From JAAFIP01 sp043774625 (GTDB lineage: Bacteria > Pseudomonadota > Gammaproteobacteria > Burkholderiales > Burkholderiaceae_C): a DNA stretch of 23,781 nt. Made by a program: the position numbers and the translations under genes. Position 1 is the first letter of the stretch; each line of letters begins with the position of its first letter. The stretch covers positions 1 through 23,781 of the forward strand of contig JAYVTG010000052.1 of NCBI GenBank assembly GCA_043774625.1. The letters run 5' to 3'. The notes under the pieces were generated by a model. The model made no database searches. It was not told where the DNA came from and was given only the letters and a program-made list of their open reading frames with translations. Of the stretch, positions 22,445 to 23,781 are shown piece by piece.

Positions 22445-22522
22445 GGCTAACGTTCGACATAAGCGGCGGGCCAAAGGGCGCGAAGCGGCCTTTGGCACGT
22501 CCGCTCGATGGAGGGGTTAGCC
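22445..22522 (-). other. attC site after the 253-aa cassette
   Basis: GGCTAAC (22445-22451) and GTTAGCC (22516-22522) are perfect inverted repeats. Inside, AAGCGG pairs with CCGCT and a central GCCAAAGG/CCTTTGGC stem forms the vertex. The total is 78 bp. The stop codon of the cassette gene lies within the core site, as is typical of integron cassettes. Confidence 0.85.
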
Positions 22523-23278
22523 GACATGCTCGGCCAGCGGAACATTGACGCCCGCGTGACGCTCAACGTTGTAGGCGAGCCCGCCGCCGAATGGATAGTC
22601 TTGCACGTGCTCCCTCAGCTCCGCCGTGTCCGACTCATAAAGTGTGAATCGATATTTCTTGCTGTATGACGCTGACCCCGGCTCAGCATCTACCTGAAGG
22701 TTCGCGACGTACTCGCCTGGCAACCATACAAACAGCTTTTCGAATAGGACGTTGAATGGCTGGACAAGCGCTGGATCAGCCATGACTGCGCTCTTCTCGT
22801 TTTCCGGTCTAGCTCGGAGTCTTCGACGAATGTCTGAGTCAAGCGCGGACAGGTTCTCCCGGAACTGCTTCTCAGTGAGCCTGTCGAAGTAGTTGAGGAA
22901 CGCGACGCTGTGCGCCCACGTTTCGTTTGGCTTAAGCGAAAAGGGGACAAAAAGCACAGACGACTGCGAAGAGGGTAGCTCGAAATAGTTCTGCGCCGGC
23001 AGGGCGAGCAGCGGCTTCCCATCACGCGTGATATCTACTCGGAGACCACGGATGCGAAGCTCTCGCCCTCCTGTGTTGCGCACGCTGACCACAACGCTCG
23101 CATTGGGATTGCCGACCTTGTGTGTGATGCCAATACGACTGTGCACTTCCACTTCCAGTCTCTTAGGCCGAAGAAGCAGGTGAATAGGCGGGAGCTGCGA
23201 GAAGACTATTGCAGCAAAGGCCCAGACTGCCGCCCAGAACGTCCAGTCGAGGTACAAGGGCGGTGGCGGTGCGGGCAT
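22517..23278 (-). CDS. Membrane-anchored cassette protein of unknown function
   Basis: The 253-residue protein has one N-terminal hydrophobic segment (about 10-37, LDWTFWAAVWAFAAIVFSQL), followed by RPKRLEV on the probable cytoplasmic side. The rest is a beta-rich soluble part (VVVSVRNTGGRELRIRGLRV resembles an immunoglobulin-like strand pair) and a helical stretch near 130-165. I recognise no catalytic motif. The gene starts 17 bases after a core site (GTTAGCC on the minus strand, 23301-23295) and ends inside the attC, so it forms the first cassette next to attI, the position best expressed in integrons. Confidence 0.75.
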   Translation of the reverse strand: MPAPPPPLYLDWTFWAAVWAFAAIVFSQLPPIHLLLRPKRLEVEVHSRIGITHKVGNPNASVVVSVRNTGGRELRIRGLRVDITRDGKPLLALPAQNYFELPSSQSSVLFVPFSLKPNETWAHSVAFLNYFDRLTEKQFRENLSALDSDIRRRLRARPENEKSAVMADPALVQPFNVLFEKLFVWLPGEYVANLQVDAEPGSASYSKKYRFTLYESDTAELREHVQDYPFGGGLAYNVERHAGVNVPLAEHVG

Positions 23279-23294
23279 CTAGGCTTCTTGTGTT

Positions 23295-23435
23295 GGCTAA
23301 CGTAATGTAGACGGCAAGGTTTGGACGATACATCCTGCGCTTGACGATACATCTTTTGAAAAAAAGCCGCGTAACCCGCTTGCACATTGGGTTTGCAGTT
23401 CATATACTGTATATAAACTCAGATATAAATTTTTC
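23295..23435 (-). other. attI: attI-like site and integrase upstream region
   Basis: The core GTTAGCC (minus strand, 23301-23295) joins the first cassette to the segment upstream of intI. The segment shares its start, internal stretches and length with 21190-21329, consistent with two attI sites of related integrons. A leftward Pc promoter is expected here but I cannot identify one with confidence. Confidence 0.65.
23380..23422 (+). promoter_or_regulatory. intI promoter with LexA-like box
   Basis: TTGCAC (23380-23385) and TATACT (23403-23408) are 17 bases apart. CTGTATATAAACTCAG (23407-23422) fits CTG-N10-CAG with the AT-rich spacer of LexA boxes and overlaps the -10 element. Integron integrase genes are known to be SOS-controlled by LexA in this position. 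Confidence 0.7.
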
Positions 23436-23781
23436 ATGAAACCCGGTGCTCCTCCGTTACAGGCTACGCGCTTGCTCGACCAAGTTCGTGAGCGAGTTTC
23501 GATATCTGCACTATAGCTTGAAGACCGAGAAAGCCTACCTGTATTGGATACGTTTTTTCATCCGCTGGAATGCCACACAAGCGGGTGGTATGCGGCATCC
23601 TAGTGAGATGGGCACCCATGAAGTTGAGGCTTTTTTGTCGATGATGGCCAACGAACGCAATGTATCCGCGTCCACGCACAACCAAACGCTCAGTGCGGTG
23701 CTTTTCCTCTACCGAGCAGTGCTTGACATCGACTTGCCGTGGCTCAACAACATTGGACGACCGCAACAGACTAAACGGATT
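23436..23781 (+). pseudogene. intI: Integron integrase, frameshifted and cut by the window end
   Basis: The frame opens MKPGAPPLQATRLLDQVRER, typical of IntI tyrosine recombinases, but stops at TAG after 26 codons. One extra base in the GTTTCG at 23496-23501 explains this. From 23500 the next frame continues RYLHYSLKTEKAYLYWIRFF, GGMRHPSEMGTHEVEAFLSM, and STHNQTLSAVLFLYRAVLDI to the window edge without a stop. This is the SAM-like N-terminal domain of IntI; the catalytic domain lies beyond the window. A sequencing error or a true inactivating insertion could both cause the break. Chromosomal integron integrases are often inactivated. Its rightward orientation, opposite to the cassettes, is normal. 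Confidence 0.85.

Overview
The window is a stretch of betaproteobacterial chromosome. It most resembles Burkholderiales/Comamonadaceae (Rhodoferax- or Polaromonas-like). The grounds are the gene order infC-rpmI-rplT-pheS-pheT-ihfA-merR-tRNA-Pro, the protein sequences as I recognise them, and a ~40-bp dispersed repeat I associate with that family. The placement rests on recognition, not on a database search.

Layout. (1) 1-2050: a 42-bp-arm palindrome, then a leftward pair, a Crp/Fnr-type regulator and a phosphotransferase-fold protein. (2) 2160-10315, rightward: thrS behind what looks like a complete threonine attenuator (Thr-rich leader peptide, antiterminator arm, perfect terminator), then infC (ATC start), rpmI, rplT, pheS, pheT and ihfA. 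A second copy of the long palindrome sits between pheS and pheT. (3) 10316-13850: a MerR-type regulator, tRNA-Pro(GGG), and dnaB, whose P-loop is split by a 351-residue intein. The intein has a LAGLIDADG endonuclease and the residues of a class 3 (WCT) splicing element. (4) 13873-16857, leftward: a PIN-PhoH ATPase, a Bcp-type peroxiredoxin and an Mth938-like protein. (5) 16995-19763, rightward: an AlaA-like aminotransferase and homoserine dehydrogenase. (6) 19866 to the end: an accessory region read mostly leftward that I interpret as a degraded chromosomal integron.

The integron region is the most unusual part. At the right edge, intI runs rightward off the window and carries a one-base frameshift. 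It has a LexA-like box over its promoter and an attI-like segment upstream. Cassettes extend leftward: a membrane-anchored protein of unknown function with a good attC, then a DUF4160/DUF2442 pair. About 2.1 kb away lies a second copy of the attI/intI-start segment, same orientation and almost identical spacing (140 versus 141 bases from core site to ATG), with only a ~90-bp intI remnant. It is followed by another cassette (217-aa protein with attC) and a BrnT/BrnA toxin-antitoxin pair. The window therefore appears to hold two tandem integron platforms, one fossil and one frameshifted, next to hom.

At least ten copies of the ~40-bp repeat (core TGCGCAAGCAGCTA) are scattered through the window. 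One is read as the C-terminal tail of IF3, one lies within the PhoH coding sequence, and one is part of the thrS attenuator.
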